A stretch of DNA of 64,000 nt from Rugamonas sp045984285 (GCF_045984285.3 NZ_JBJQIK030000003.1:558001-622000); one strand, 5' to 3'; shown: positions 17,003 through 26,135, counted from the stretch's first letter. Notes: generated by a model from the sequence alone, not told the origin. Made by a program: numbers and translations.

Positions 17003-17920
17003 CTAAGGGCGAGGCTGCGGCAGCGCCGGCGGCACCACGATATTGTCGTTCAGGCGCAGGAACTTGAAGCCGGCCAGCTGCTGCACCGGCTTGCCTTCCG
17101 CCGCCTGCTGCGCTTCGCGCGCGGCCACCCGCGCCATGAAGGCGTCGAAGGTTTCCTCGCGCACCTGCGGCGCGGCCGAGTTCAGGAAGTTGCGGCTGCC
17201 GTCCGGCGCCGTCACCACCAGGCCCACATGCGAGGCCCAGTATTCGCCGTTGCGGGTCGAGATCACGTTCACGAAATCGCCGTCGTTCAGCTGGGCCAGC
17301 ACTTCCTTCACATGCTCCTTCGGCACATAGGCTTCATCGCTCTTCGTTACCGGGAAGCTGGCTTCGGTATGGTGGCGCGTGCGCAGGAAGCGGCTGCGGT
17401 CCACCGTCAGCGGATAGCTCGCCACGTTCGCGCCCGCCAGCTGCGCGCTGATGTCCGTTACCAGCCAGCGGTTATTGATATTCCAGTCCTGTTCCGTGTA
17501 GTGATTGCGCGTCGCCACGCCGATCACGCCGTCTTTGTAGCGAATTCGCTGCAACATCCAGAAAAATTCTTCCCAGTTGCGCGACAGTGCCATCGCATAA
17601 GTATGTTCCGAAAATACAACACAATCGCTGTGCGTCAGGCTGAACATGGGCAGCTCGTCGTGGATCTGGAAGGGGAATTCGCCGAGCAGGTTCAGCACAT
17701 AAGGCTGGCCGATGTTCTTGCGGCCGATGGCGGCAATGCGCTTGCGCAGGTCCGGCTCATTGGTCTGCATGTGGTTTATATACCGGCCTGCTTCCTGCGG
17801 CGTCATCTGGTAGAGCGGCTTCTGCAGGATCTGCTCAATGGTGAGGGGCTGGGGCGCGGGAGGCGGCACGCTCGCGCAGCCGGCGATCAGGACAGAAAAC
17901 AGGACAGGCAGCAGGCGCAT
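17003..17920 (-). CDS. DUF1460 lipoprotein, putative peptidoglycan amidase-like
   Basis: The 305-residue protein begins with a lipoprotein signal (LPVLFSVLIAGCAS, lipobox Cys at residue 15), so it is probably membrane-anchored in the periplasm. Its core reads IGQPYVLNLLGEFPFQIHDE then FSLTHSDCVVFSEHTYAMAL, the DUF1460 pattern in which the Cys of DCV is the likely nucleophile of an NlpC/P60-like amidase. A histidine for the active site is offered by WASHVGLVV. Family members are predicted to act on peptidoglycan or related amides. It is divergent from the TBDR at 18134; the intervening 213 bases are AT-rich and hold no motif I can name. Confidence 0.82.
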   Translation of the reverse strand: MRLLPVLFSVLIAGCASVPPPAPQPLTIEQILQKPLYQMTPQEAGRYINHMQTNEPDLRKRIAAIGRKNIGQPYVLNLLGEFPFQIHDELPMFSLTHSDCVVFSEHTYAMALSRNWEEFFWMLQRIRYKDGVIGVATRNHYTEQDWNINNRWLVTDISAQLAGANVASYPLTVDRSRFLRTRHHTEASFPVTKSDEAYVPKEHVKEVLAQLNDGDFVNVISTRNGEYWASHVGLVVTAPDGSRNFLNSAAPQVREETFDAFMARVAAREAQQAAEGKPVQQLAGFKFLRLNDNIVVPPALPQPRP

Positions 17921-18133
17921 TGCAGAGCTCTCTCATAGAGGGGAAACACTTAAGCTAGCGCGTTTTCGCGCAATCGGCGAATGATTCTTTTTTATCATCC
18001 CATAACTTTAAGTTTCCTATTCCGGGCAGTTATGAGGACGCAAATATTAGTCATTATGCAGGCGTGAATTTCTCGCCAATACTTTTTCAACCGGTATTAA
18101 ATCGGTCTTGCAAAATAACACCGTGGAGAGCAA

Positions 18134-21115
18134 ATGAGCATGTACGAGAAGAAGCCGCTGGTGATAGCGGTCTCGCTGGCGATGATGTCGCTGGCAGCGC
18201 AGAACGCCCTGGCCCAGCAGGCCCCGGCAGAAGCTGACGCAGCAACGCAGGTGGTGGAAGTGACGGGTATCCGCGCCTCCATGGCCAAGTCGCTGAACGT
18301 CAAGCGTAACAGTTCGGCTAACGTCGAGGTCATCACGGCCGAAGACGTGGGCAAGATGCCGGACAAGAACCTGGCCGACTCGCTGCAGCGCCTGGCTGGT
18401 GTGGCGGTGCGTACCGACTACGACGAGGCCGAAAAGGTCGCGCTGCGTGGTACCAATCCGGACCACACCCTGATCACCTTCAACGGCCACAGCGTCTCCG
18501 GCGGCGACTGGTACCTCTCCGACCAGCTGTCGAGCAGCCGCTCCACCAGCCTGTCCCTCATGCCATCGAGCGTGCTGAACCAGGCTATCGTGTACAAGAC
18601 CTCGCAGGCCAATATTTCCGATGGCGGCCTGGCCGGCACCATCAACGTCACCACGCGCAAGCCGCTGGCGCAAAAAGAGCGCCTGTCGGGCGTGGTCAAC
18701 CTGGGCACGGTCTATGCCGACCTGCCGGGCAAGGCCACCCATGACGTCAACGCCTCCGTCAACTGGAAGAACGAAGCCAATACCTTCGGCATCATCATGC
18801 AGGCCTTTGCCGAGAAGCGCATGGTGCGCCGCGATTCCGTATCGCGCTTCGCCTACCCGCCGAACAGCGGCTGGGACGTGATCAATACCGCGACCATGAA
18901 GGGCATCACCGACGAGTCGCTGGCCGGCACCGGCCTGAAGGCGTCCGACCTGAACGGCGTGCGTATTCCCGGCTCCATGAGCATGGAATACGTGCAGGGC
19001 GAGCGTGACCGCAAGGGCGGCATGTTCTCGGCCCAGTTCAAGCCGAACAGCGACCTCGACATGACCGTGACCGGCTTCCACTCCACCATGAAGGCGCCGA
19101 ACTACGGCCGCCTGAATGCGGGCGCCATCATCAGCATGCTGCAGGGTAAGCAGAGCGGCCAGGGCCCGTATGCAGGCGCCCCGACCTCGGTCAACGGCAA
19201 GCAGGTGTTTGCGCAGATTAAGAACCCGGTCATCGTCACCGAAAAAACCCTGTTCGGCGACACGCTGCGCGTGCTGAAGAGCGCCGATATCGTGTACCCG
19301 GACGGCACCCCGCCCCAGTACATCGGCGAAACCGAAGGCGCCTACCGCGACGGCGCGTTGGCCAAGAGCTCTTTCCTCGACCTGGACACCAAATACCGCG
19401 TCAACCAGGACCTGACCGTCAAGGCCCTGCTGTCGACCACGCGCGGCGAAGGCAAGACCGGGCTTGACCAGGGCCTCACCTATACCCGCTTCGGCACCGG
19501 CGTATCGTACGCACTGGGCGACGTGCGCGACGCGCCGATGGTCAAGTACTATGGCACCGGCCCCAACGTGTACAAGCCGCAGGGCGCGGACGGCACCGGC
19601 TTCGTGCTGACCGGCCGCAATGCCTCCAGCGTGCGCACCCTGGACCGCGAAAGCAGCCTGAATCTGGACGCCGAATACCGCCTTGACAACGGCATCTTCC
19701 AGTCCCTGGAAAGCGGCGTGCGCTTCTCGGAACACAAGCGCTCGATGGTGCGCCGTTTCCCGCAGCTGCGCTATGCAGCCTTGGCGCCCAATGCGCCGAC
19801 CAGCGGCTTCATGCCCTATCCATCGGACTTCGGCGATGGCCTGGACGGCCCGGCGGGCTGGGATAACCAGAGCTGGACCATGACCCCGGAAGCGCTGAAA
19901 GCGTATTTCGCCGCCAACCGCGTGGAAACCAGCTCGGACTGGGAACGCCGCGCCGGCCTGGAAATCGACATGCGCGAGCGCCAGAGCGCCGGCTACGTCA
20001 TGGCCAACCTGGAAGCGGACCGCCTGTCGGGCAACGTAGGCCTGCGCTTCGTGCGCACCCAGGTCGATGCCATGATTCCCTACCCGATTCCAGCCGGCCT
20101 GTGCACCCGCTCGCGCCCCGGCGAACCTATCGTTCCATGCCCCGGCTTCCCGGACGCCATCACCTGGGTGGGCGAAGGTACAGGTTCCTTCCAGGACGTA
20201 GTGTTCAATCCGAAAGCCGGCAGCTTCTTCTACAAGAAGGAGAACAAGCATTCCTACACCAATGTGCTGCCTAGCCTGAACCTGCGCTACGAGCTGCAGC
20301 CGGACATGATCACCCGCCTCGGCCTGAGCCGCACCATGGGCCGCCAGAACTACAACCTGTTCGCGGTCGGCTACAGCGGTGCAACCTGCGGCGAAGCCGG
20401 CTGCACCATCATCGGCCCGAACCCGAACATGGCGCCGCAGACGGCGAACAATGTGGACCTGGCCTGGAACTGGTACTTCGCACCGCGCTCGCAAGTCGGC
20501 GTGAACGTGTACTACTCGAAGATCAAGGGTTATCCGAAGACTGGTATCGCAGGCGCCGCAACGATCGAGTACATCGACCCGCGCGACAACCAGCTGAAGA
20601 ACTTCTCGGTGCTGACCGCATCGCAGCAAGGCGCACGTGTCAGCGGTATCGAGCTGTCGTATGAGCAGCCGTTCGGCACCACTGGCTTCGGCTTCACTTC
20701 CAACGTGAGCCGCGCCAAGACCAAGGTGGATGACGGCCTGCCGATGACGGGCGCCTCCGAATGGGCGGGCAACCTGGGTGGCTACTTCGAAAACGACAAG
20801 CTGTCGGCCCGCCTGGTGGCGAACTACCGCAGCGAGTACGTGAACGCCACCACCGCGCCAACGCCGAACGCAGCGAGCCAGGGCAAGGCAGTCATCAACG
20901 GCGTGACCATGCCGGTTGCACCGACGATGGCCGCTCCGGTCACGACGCTGGCCTTCAACGCCAGCTACAACCTGACCGCAAACCTGATTCTGTCCTTCGA
21001 TGCGACCAACCTGACCAACGTCAAGCGCGCCTACTATCGCTACAGCGAGGAAGAGCAGCAGAAACTGGACGTCAGCGGCCGCCAGTACTACCTGAACCTG
21101 AAGTACAAGTTCTAA
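18134..21115 (+). CDS. TonB-dependent receptor (carbohydrate type, second copy)
   Basis: This 993-residue outer-membrane receptor has a signal peptide (VIAVSLAMMSLAAQNALAQQ) and a plug domain (VVEVTGIRASMAKSLNVKRN, ITAEDVGKMPDKNLADSLQR, VALRGTNPDHTLITFNGHSV, near residues 45-125). The barrel ends QYYLNLKYKF. It has the same length and plug style as the receptor at 11547 but a different barrel, so it is a distant paralogue. The start has GTGGAGA upstream. No regulator or enzyme cluster belongs clearly to it: the divergent neighbour is a DUF1460 lipoprotein and the downstream gene is on the other strand. The ligand is unknown. A hairpin follows the stop codon. Confidence 0.92.
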   Translation: MSMYEKKPLVIAVSLAMMSLAAQNALAQQAPAEADAATQVVEVTGIRASMAKSLNVKRNSSANVEVITAEDVGKMPDKNLADSLQRLAGVAVRTDYDEAEKVALRGTNPDHTLITFNGHSVSGGDWYLSDQLSSSRSTSLSLMPSSVLNQAIVYKTSQANISDGGLAGTINVTTRKPLAQKERLSGVVNLGTVYADLPGKATHDVNASVNWKNEANTFGIIMQAFAEKRMVRRDSVSRFAYPPNSGWDVINTATMKGITDESLAGTGLKASDLNGVRIPGSMSMEYVQGERDRKGGMFSAQFKPNSDLDMTVTGFHSTMKAPNYGRLNAGAIISMLQGKQSGQGPYAGAPTSVNGKQVFAQIKNPVIVTEKTLFGDTLRVLKSADIVYPDGTPPQYIGETEGAYRDGALAKSSFLDLDTKYRVNQDLTVKALLSTTRGEGKTGLDQGLTYTRFGTGVSYALGDVRDAPMVKYYGTGPNVYKPQGADGTGFVLTGRNASSVRTLDRESSLNLDAEYRLDNGIFQSLESGVRFSEHKRSMVRRFPQLRYAALAPNAPTSGFMPYPSDFGDGLDGPAGWDNQSWTMTPEALKAYFAANRVETSSDWERRAGLEIDMRERQSAGYVMANLEADRLSGNVGLRFVRTQVDAMIPYPIPAGLCTRSRPGEPIVPCPGFPDAITWVGEGTGSFQDVVFNPKAGSFFYKKENKHSYTNVLPSLNLRYELQPDMITRLGLSRTMGRQNYNLFAVGYSGATCGEAGCTIIGPNPNMAPQTANNVDLAWNWYFAPRSQVGVNVYYSKIKGYPKTGIAGAATIEYIDPRDNQLKNFSVLTASQQGARVSGIELSYEQPFGTTGFGFTSNVSRAKTKVDDGLPMTGASEWAGNLGGYFENDKLSARLVANYRSEYVNATTAPTPNAASQGKAVINGVTMPVAPTMAAPVTTLAFNASYNLTANLILSFDATNLTNVKRAYYRYSEEEQQKLDVSGRQYYLNLKYKF

Positions 21116-21131
21116 GTTCCCTGTAGTACCT

Positions 21132-21151
21132 GTCCGGACGCGAGTCCGGAC
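21132..21151 (+). terminator. Hairpin after the second TBDR
   Basis: GTCCGGAC, GCGA, GTCCGGAC form a perfect 8-bp stem 17 bases after the TBDR stop. There is no T-run, so the hairpin may protect the transcript end rather than terminate. Confidence 0.4.
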
Positions 21152-21207
21152 TGCCGGACCGGCCTTCCCCCCTCCCCCTTGGCCGGCCCGGCGCCTCCCT
21201 CCCTCGT

Positions 21208-22104
21208 TCAGAGCCCGAATACCAGTGAGCGGTGCGCCGCCACACCCGCCATGGCGCCTGCCGCCGCCGCAAACACCGCATTGCCGAACAGCGTGGCCGC
21301 ATCGCCTGCCGCGAATACGCCTGGCACGGAAGTCTGCTTCATCTCGTCCACCTTGATCACGGCCCCCAGCGGCCCTTCCTCCATCGCGCAGCCCAGCTGG
21401 CTCACGATCGGCGTCGTCATGCGCAGCTGCGGTGCGACGAACAGGCCGGCCAGCGCAATCACGCGGCCATCCGCCAGCCGCACGCCCTCCAGCGCAGGCG
21501 CTGCGCCCAGCAGCTCTATTACCGGCGAACGTTCAACCTGCACGCCGCGCGCCGCGAACTGCTCCAGCTGCGCCGCATCCGGCTCGAATTCGCCCTGCGT
21601 GAAGTAGGTCGTGGGGCCCCAGTCCGGCACCATCATGGCCTGGTGCGCGGAAGCGGGTGTGCTGGCCAGCACGCCGAACGGTCCCGGCGCCAGCTCATAA
21701 CCGTGGCAATAGGGGCAATGCACCACCGACCTGCCCCAGCGCTCGCGCAGGCCCGGCAGGCATTGCAGCTCGTCGCGGATGCCGGTGGCGAGAATCAGGC
21801 GCGCGCCGCGCTCGATCCGGCCGTCGCCGATGGTGACGCTGAAGCCGCCCTCTACCTGCTCCGCAGCCAGCGCCAGTGCATTCACGATGCTTACCGTCGG
21901 ATACTGCGCCAGCTGGGCCAGTCCTTCCTGCTGCAGCTGCTGCGGCGCCTTGCCGTCATGGCCGAAAAAGCCGTGCGCCGACTGCGCAAAGCGGTTGCGC
22001 GTGGCCGCGCTGTCCACCAGCAGCACCTTGCGGCGCGCCCTCCCCAGCTGCAGCGCCGCCGACACACCGGCAAAACTGCCGCCGATCACAATCACATCGA
22101 ACAT
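21208..22104 (-). CDS. NAD(P)/FAD-dependent oxidoreductase, thioredoxin reductase-like
   Basis: The 298-residue protein has an FAD loop at the amino end (VIVIGGSFAGVSAALQLGRA, residues 4-23), a dithiol HCPYCHGYE (Cys130, Cys133) where thioredoxin reductases carry their active disulfide, and VFAAGDAAT near the C-terminus for FAD binding. The NADPH-binding GxGxxA/G loop is poorly preserved (GVLASTPASAHQ), so the electron donor is uncertain. The start at 22104 (MFDVIVIGG) fits the family. It is divergent from an Rrf2 regulator, with promoter and inverted repeat in the 100-bp gap, a frequent pairing in Proteobacteria. Role: probably redox or thiol stress; the partner protein is unknown. Confidence 0.87.
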   Translation of the reverse strand: MFDVIVIGGSFAGVSAALQLGRARRKVLLVDSAATRNRFAQSAHGFFGHDGKAPQQLQQEGLAQLAQYPTVSIVNALALAAEQVEGGFSVTIGDGRIERGARLILATGIRDELQCLPGLRERWGRSVVHCPYCHGYELAPGPFGVLASTPASAHQAMMVPDWGPTTYFTQGEFEPDAAQLEQFAARGVQVERSPVIELLGAAPALEGVRLADGRVIALAGLFVAPQLRMTTPIVSQLGCAMEEGPLGAVIKVDEMKQTSVPGVFAAGDAATLFGNAVFAAAAGAMAGVAAHRSLVFGL

Positions 22105-22132
22105 ATTCCCTCCCGCACAAGACACATTTGAA

Positions 22133-22179
22133 GTTACATGATAAGCCCACAAACCAACTCATGCAACTTATAATGTGAC
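22133..22179. promoter_or_regulatory. Inverted repeat over the oxidoreductase promoter, candidate Rrf2 site
   Basis: GTTACATGATAAG (22133-22145) and CTTATAATGTGAC (22167-22179) are inverted copies matching at 11 of 13 bases. On the minus strand TTGCAT (22161-22166), 17 bases and TATCAT (22138-22143) form a good promoter for the oxidoreductase, overlapping the repeat. A TATAAT at 22169-22174 may serve the Rrf2 gene. Confidence 0.5.
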
Positions 22180-22205
22180 AAACCTGTGCCAGAGAGAGAG
22201 AGACC

Positions 22206-22658
22206 ATGCGCGCCGACAACCGCCTTTCCCGCATGCTGCATGTGCTGATCCATATGCAGCAGACCAGCGACCCGATGACGTCCGAAGCGATTGCCGAGGT
22301 GCTGCAGACCAATCCCGTGGTCGTGCGCCGCACCATGGCCGGGCTGCGCGACCACGGCTACGTGACGTCGCTGAAAGGCCACGGAGGCGGCTGGACGCTG
22401 GCCCAGCCGCTCAGCCGCATCACCCTGCTCGACGTCTACAACGCGCTGGAGCAGCCGGCCATCTTCGCCTTCGGCTGGGGCGAGGACCACGACAACTGCC
22501 TGGTTGAACGTGCAGTCAACCAGCAGCTGGCGCAATCGCTGAGCGACGCGCAGGCGCGGCTGCTCAAGGATTTCGGCAAGGTCACGCTGCAGTCCATTCT
22601 CGACAGCGTGAAGCAAGGCAGCTCAGCAGGCGTAAGGCTTCCAGCCGGGCGTCGCTGA
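22206..22658 (+). CDS. Rrf2-family transcriptional regulator
   Basis: The 150-residue protein carries the Rrf2 winged helix (MTSEAIAEVLQTNPVVVRRTMAGLRDHGYVTSLKGHGGGWTL, residues 24-65). IscR/NsrR-type members bind an iron-sulfur cluster through three cysteines; only one cysteine (NCLVERA, about residue 98) is present here, so a cluster is unlikely and another signal is probable. It faces the FAD oxidoreductase gene and most likely represses it. A run of GA dinucleotides precedes the start and may act as the ribosome-binding site. Confidence 0.88.
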   Translation: MRADNRLSRMLHVLIHMQQTSDPMTSEAIAEVLQTNPVVVRRTMAGLRDHGYVTSLKGHGGGWTLAQPLSRITLLDVYNALEQPAIFAFGWGEDHDNCLVERAVNQQLAQSLSDAQARLLKDFGKVTLQSILDSVKQGSSAGVRLPAGRR

Positions 22659-22712
22659 TTTCCGCCGCTGGGTATACTGGCTCCATCAGCCAAGGATCGA
22701 GAAGGAGGGAGT

Positions 22713-23188
22713 ATGGATACCACGTGGATCATTACCGCCAACGCCAGCCGTGTCCGAATCTTTTCGGAAAATGGCGGCGGCCGCCTGCAGGAAGTGAAGG
22801 ACATGGTGGACGACCGTGTGCGTATGCGCGCCATGGAAACCCAGACCGACCAGCCGGTCGATCCCAAAGCCGCATCCGGCAGCATCAACAATACCGGCGG
22901 CGCCCTGCCCGGCAGCACCTACCAGCCCGCCAAAACGCCGGTCCAGCATGAAACGGAGATCTTCGCGCGCGAAGTCTGCATGGAGCTGCAGCAGGCTTAT
23001 AACCAGCAGCGTTTCAAGGTTTCAAGGAACTGGTGCTGAGCGCCTCGCCTGAATTCCTCGGCGTGTTGCGCAAGCAGCTCAGCCAGCAGCTGCAGCAGGC
23101 CATAGTGTTCGAGCTGAACAAGGACTACACGCAGTTGCCGCCGGACCAGCTCCAGGCGCAGATCCAGACGCAACGCGCGCAGCATTGA
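22713..23188 (+). pseudogene. Host attachment-family protein, frameshifted by an 8-bp tandem duplication
   Basis: The first 103 or so codons (MDTTWIITANASRVRIFSEN, then RLQEVKDMV, FAREVCMELQQAYNQQRF) match the host-attachment (baeRF-like) family, of unknown function. At 23012-23019 the octamer TTTCAAGG is repeated perfectly at 23020-23027. Reading through both copies leads to a stop at 23037-23039. Removing one copy joins the frame to a downstream stretch ending at 23188 (ELVLSASPEFLGVLRKQL, then FELNKDYTQLPPDQLQ), giving an intact 155-residue protein of normal family length. The tail is therefore conserved but out of frame. Whether this is a fixed mutation, a reversible slippage switch or a sequencing error cannot be decided here. 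Confidence 0.8.
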
Positions 23189-23246
23189 GCTGTACGGCGC
23201 AGCAGGGGCTGCGCCTTTGCAGTGGGCGATGCTATACTCGCCACCC

Positions 23247-23585
23247 ATGCAACTGTCGATCAACCAGCTCCGCCTGAATGCCAGGACCCGAAGCCCCGCG
23301 CTTCGCGCCCTGCTCTGGCTATGCACGATCGCGTTTGCCATCCAGCTGCTGGCTGCAGCCACGCACCGCCATGACATTGCCGAACGCTTGCACGATTGCG
23401 TCAGCTGCCATCTCAGCGCGCAGCTGCACACCGGCGTGCCGCCGGCTTTGCCCGCACTGCCGGCGCCGCTGCTGCAGCTCAGCCATGCAGTCCAGCACTT
23501 CACTGCAGCGCCCTTCTTCGCCGCCCCGAGCTACCTGATTCCACCGCGCCAGGCGCCGCCGCGCCACCTCTTCTTCAGCCACTAA
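23247..23585 (+). CDS. Small DUF2946-like secreted or membrane protein
   Basis: This 112-residue protein has a hydrophobic N-terminal segment (ALLWLCTIAFAIQLLAAATH) followed by a His/Cys-rich patch (HRHDIAERLHDCVSCHLSAQ) and a Pro-rich end (PPRQAPPRHLFFSH). The layout resembles DUF2946 proteins, small periplasm-facing proteins often found beside metal-related TonB receptors, but the match is by appearance only. The CxxC and histidines could bind a metal. The start at 23247 places the hydrophobic segment properly after a basic leader. It precedes a second protein of the same style and a siderophore-type TBDR. Confidence 0.6.
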   Translation: MQLSINQLRLNARTRSPALRALLWLCTIAFAIQLLAAATHRHDIAERLHDCVSCHLSAQLHTGVPPALPALPAPLLQLSHAVQHFTAAPFFAAPSYLIPPRQAPPRHLFFSH

Positions 23586-23671
23586 GCCGCCTGCCTCGCC
23601 GCAGGTAGCGCCACTGTTACCAGCGGCGCCTGCCCTCGCGGCATGCGCCGCCGCTACGCATTGTCCTGCTG

Positions 23672-24109
23672 ATGCCATCACCAACACGCCTGCGTGCATT
23701 GCACGCGGGGCTGCTGGCGTGCGCGCTGCTGTTCGCCTCCCATATCGGCTGGCAGCACCGCATCGCCCACCAGCCCGGGCATCCCTTCGCCGCGGCGAAG
23801 TACGCCCATTCCTGCGCGGCCTTCGATGCCGCAACGCTTGCCGACCAGCTGCCCGCTGCGCCGCGGCTTTGCCACGCCCGGCCGGAACGGCTGCGTCCGG
23901 GCGTTTTCCTGCTGCCCCTGTCCTGGTTCGCGCCGTTCACGCGCCGCTATTCGCCGCGCGCGCCGCCTGCCGCGCGCCGCCCGCAACGCAACCGACCAAT
24001 TCAGGACAAACACCATGAACATTACACAGTATTCCATTACCTCAGCCCTGCTGGCACTGGCCGGCGCGCCGCTGCACGCCCAGACGGCGGACGCCGTTCC
24101 GGCCATTGA
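23672..24109 (+). CDS. Second small DUF2946-like protein, overlapping the TBDR start
   Basis: The reading frame gives 145 residues: a hydrophobic leader (LHAGLLACALLFASHIGWQH), HRIAHQPGH, a Cys/His element AHSCAAFDAATLADQL, and FLLPLSWFAPFTRRYSPRAP, where related small proteins normally end. The frame continues 95 bases into the downstream receptor gene, where the translation looks like frame-shadow sequence. Either the normal stop codon was lost, or the true product is coupled to receptor translation. Like the preceding gene it is probably a periplasmic metal-related accessory of the TBDR/ABC operon. The start follows a weak ribosome-binding site. Confidence 0.5.
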   Translation: MPSPTRLRALHAGLLACALLFASHIGWQHRIAHQPGHPFAAAKYAHSCAAFDAATLADQLPAAPRLCHARPERLRPGVFLLPLSWFAPFTRRYSPRAPPAARRPQRNRPIQDKHHEHYTVFHYLSPAGTGRRAAARPDGGRRSGH

Positions 24110-26135
24110 AGTCGTCGGCCGCAACAGCGCCGGCTCCTACCACACCAGCGAAGCCGCCGGCGCCAAGTCCGGCCTCGCCCTGCGCGAACTGCCGATGGCG
24201 GTGCGCGTCATGTCGCGCCAGTCCATCGACGACCTGGGCGCGCTGCGCCTTGACGATGTGCTGGATTTTGCCGGCGGCGTGTCGCGCCAGAACAGCTTCG
24301 GCGGGCTGTGGGACAACATCGCCATCCGCGGCCTGGCCGGGGACATGAACAACGGCATGGCCCTGCTGCGCAACGGCTTCTCCTCCAACCGTGGCTTCAA
24401 CGCGCCGCGCGATACCGCCAACATTGAACGCATCGAATTCCTCAAGGGGCCGGCCGCCGCGCTGTATGGCGCCAGCGAGCCCGGAGGCACCATCAATATC
24501 GTCACCAAGCAGCCGCTATGGCGGGCGGCGCACGCGCTGGAAGCCTACGGCGGCACAGACCAGTTCCGCCGCGTGGCGCTCGACAGCACCGGGCCGCTGG
24601 GCAGCACACTGGCCTACCGGCTCAATGCGGCGCTGGAACATCGCGGCAGCTTCCGCGATTTCATCAGCACCGAAAGGCAGCTGCTGGCGCCTGCGCTGAG
24701 CTGGCGCATCGGCGACGGCACCCAGTTGCACTACCGCGGCGAGATCGTGCACCACAGCGCGCCGATGGACCGGGGTGTCCTGGCCATCGGGGCCAGCCTG
24801 GGCGCCGTGCCGCGCGAACGCTTCCTCGGCGAACCGGCAGATGGCGACATCGAGGTGCGCAACCAGGACCACCAGCTGGAACTGCTGCATGAGCTGAACG
24901 CCGGGTGGTCGGCCCGCCTGGCATTTGCGGGCAAGCACGGCACCATGCGGGGATTCTCCACCGAAGCCCAGCCGGCGCTGCAGGCGGACCAGCGCACGAT
25001 GCAGCGCCAGCGCCGCTACCGCGACTACCGCTCGGACGATGCCGCGCTGCAGGCGGAGCTGAACGGCCAGTTCGTCACGGGGCCGCTGCAGCACGAGCTG
25101 CTGGCAGGCGTGGAAGCCTACCGCTTCGATTTCGACCAGCGCATGCTGCGCGCCAATCCCAACGGCGCGGTGCCTTACGCCATCGACGTGCTGGCGCCCG
25201 TCTACGGCCAGCCGCAGCCCGTTCCGCTGCCGAACACGGACACGCAGGAAGACCAGGAGAACCGGGCTTTCTACCTGCAGGATTCGGTGCGCTGGGGCGA
25301 GCGCTGGCGCCTGCTGGCGGGCCTGCGTGTCGACCGCTTCGAACAGTCCATGTTCAACCGCCGCTCCGGCGCCGTTACACGGCAGTCGCCGCACAGCGCC
25401 TCGCCACGGCTCGGCATCAGCTACCTGCTGTCGCCGCAATGGACGCTGTTCGCCAACGGCGGCCGCTCCTTCCGACCGAACGCGGGCGCCGACGCGCAAT
25501 CGCGCAGCTTCGCGCCGGAACGCGGCCGGGCGGCGGAGCTGGGAGCAAAGTGGGAAGCGCTGTCGCGCGACAGCGGGGCCACGCTGGCTGTCTACGATAT
25601 CCGCAAGACCAATGCGCTGACGGCCGATCCGGCGAATCCCGGCTTTTCCATCGCTGCGGGTGAAGTGCGCAGCCGGGGCCTCGATGCGGACTTTACGGGC
25701 CGCATAGCACAGCACTGGCGCGCCAATGCCAGCTTGTCCCATATCGATGCCGAGGTCAGGGCCGACAACACGCTCGCCGCAGGCTCCCGCCTGCTCAACG
25801 TGCCGCGCCTGAACGGCAGCCTGCTGTTGATGTACGAAGGCTTCAGCGGCACCCTGGGCCGCGCATCGCTGGGTGGCGGCATCAGCTACAGCGCCAGCCG
25901 TCCTGGCGAAGCGCGCACGGCGGCGCAGGTGAAAGCCGGGCTGCCCGAATTCAGCCTGCCCGCCTACACCGTGGCAAGGCTGACTGCCGCCTGGCATATC
26001 AGCCCGCGCCTGCGGCTCTCGCTCGATATCGACAACCTCTTCGACCGCAATTATTACGCCAGCTCCTGGCAGCGCACCTGGGTCAGCCCGGGCGCGGCCC
26101 GCAGCGTTTCGGTCGGCCTTCAAACCCGGCTCTGA
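24015..26135 (+). CDS. TonB-dependent siderophore/metallophore receptor
   Basis: The 706-residue receptor has a signal peptide ending LAGAPLHAQ, a plug (LRELPMAVRVMSRQSIDDLG, DFAGGVSRQN, IAIRGLAGDMN, IEFLKGPAAALYGASEPGGT, residues about 55-165) and a barrel ending SVSVGLQTRL. The YGASEPGGTINIVTK box and its size match the FhuA/FpvA-like siderophore group rather than the larger sugar receptors in this window. The start at 24015 has AGGACAAACACC in front. It stands between two small Cys/His proteins and a three-gene ABC exporter with short gaps or overlaps, suggesting one operon for a metal complex or other small ligand. No Fur box was seen upstream. Confidence 0.88.
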   Translation: MNITQYSITSALLALAGAPLHAQTADAVPAIEVVGRNSAGSYHTSEAAGAKSGLALRELPMAVRVMSRQSIDDLGALRLDDVLDFAGGVSRQNSFGGLWDNIAIRGLAGDMNNGMALLRNGFSSNRGFNAPRDTANIERIEFLKGPAAALYGASEPGGTINIVTKQPLWRAAHALEAYGGTDQFRRVALDSTGPLGSTLAYRLNAALEHRGSFRDFISTERQLLAPALSWRIGDGTQLHYRGEIVHHSAPMDRGVLAIGASLGAVPRERFLGEPADGDIEVRNQDHQLELLHELNAGWSARLAFAGKHGTMRGFSTEAQPALQADQRTMQRQRRYRDYRSDDAALQAELNGQFVTGPLQHELLAGVEAYRFDFDQRMLRANPNGAVPYAIDVLAPVYGQPQPVPLPNTDTQEDQENRAFYLQDSVRWGERWRLLAGLRVDRFEQSMFNRRSGAVTRQSPHSASPRLGISYLLSPQWTLFANGGRSFRPNAGADAQSRSFAPERGRAAELGAKWEALSRDSGATLAVYDIRKTNALTADPANPGFSIAAGEVRSRGLDADFTGRIAQHWRANASLSHIDAEVRADNTLAAGSRLLNVPRLNGSLLLMYEGFSGTLGRASLGGGISYSASRPGEARTAAQVKAGLPEFSLPAYTVARLTAAWHISPRLRLSLDIDNLFDRNYYASSWQRTWVSPGAARSVSVGLQTRL

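Noticed and set aside
17990..18020. Possible Fur box before the TBDR at 18134 (GAATGATTC followed by a T-run)
   Set aside because: Only one half-site resembles the Fur pattern; there is no matching inverted arm.
22713..23188. Programmed ribosomal frameshift in the host-attachment-family gene
   Set aside because: No slippery heptamer or following hairpin is seen; the perfect 8-bp tandem duplication explains the shift directly.
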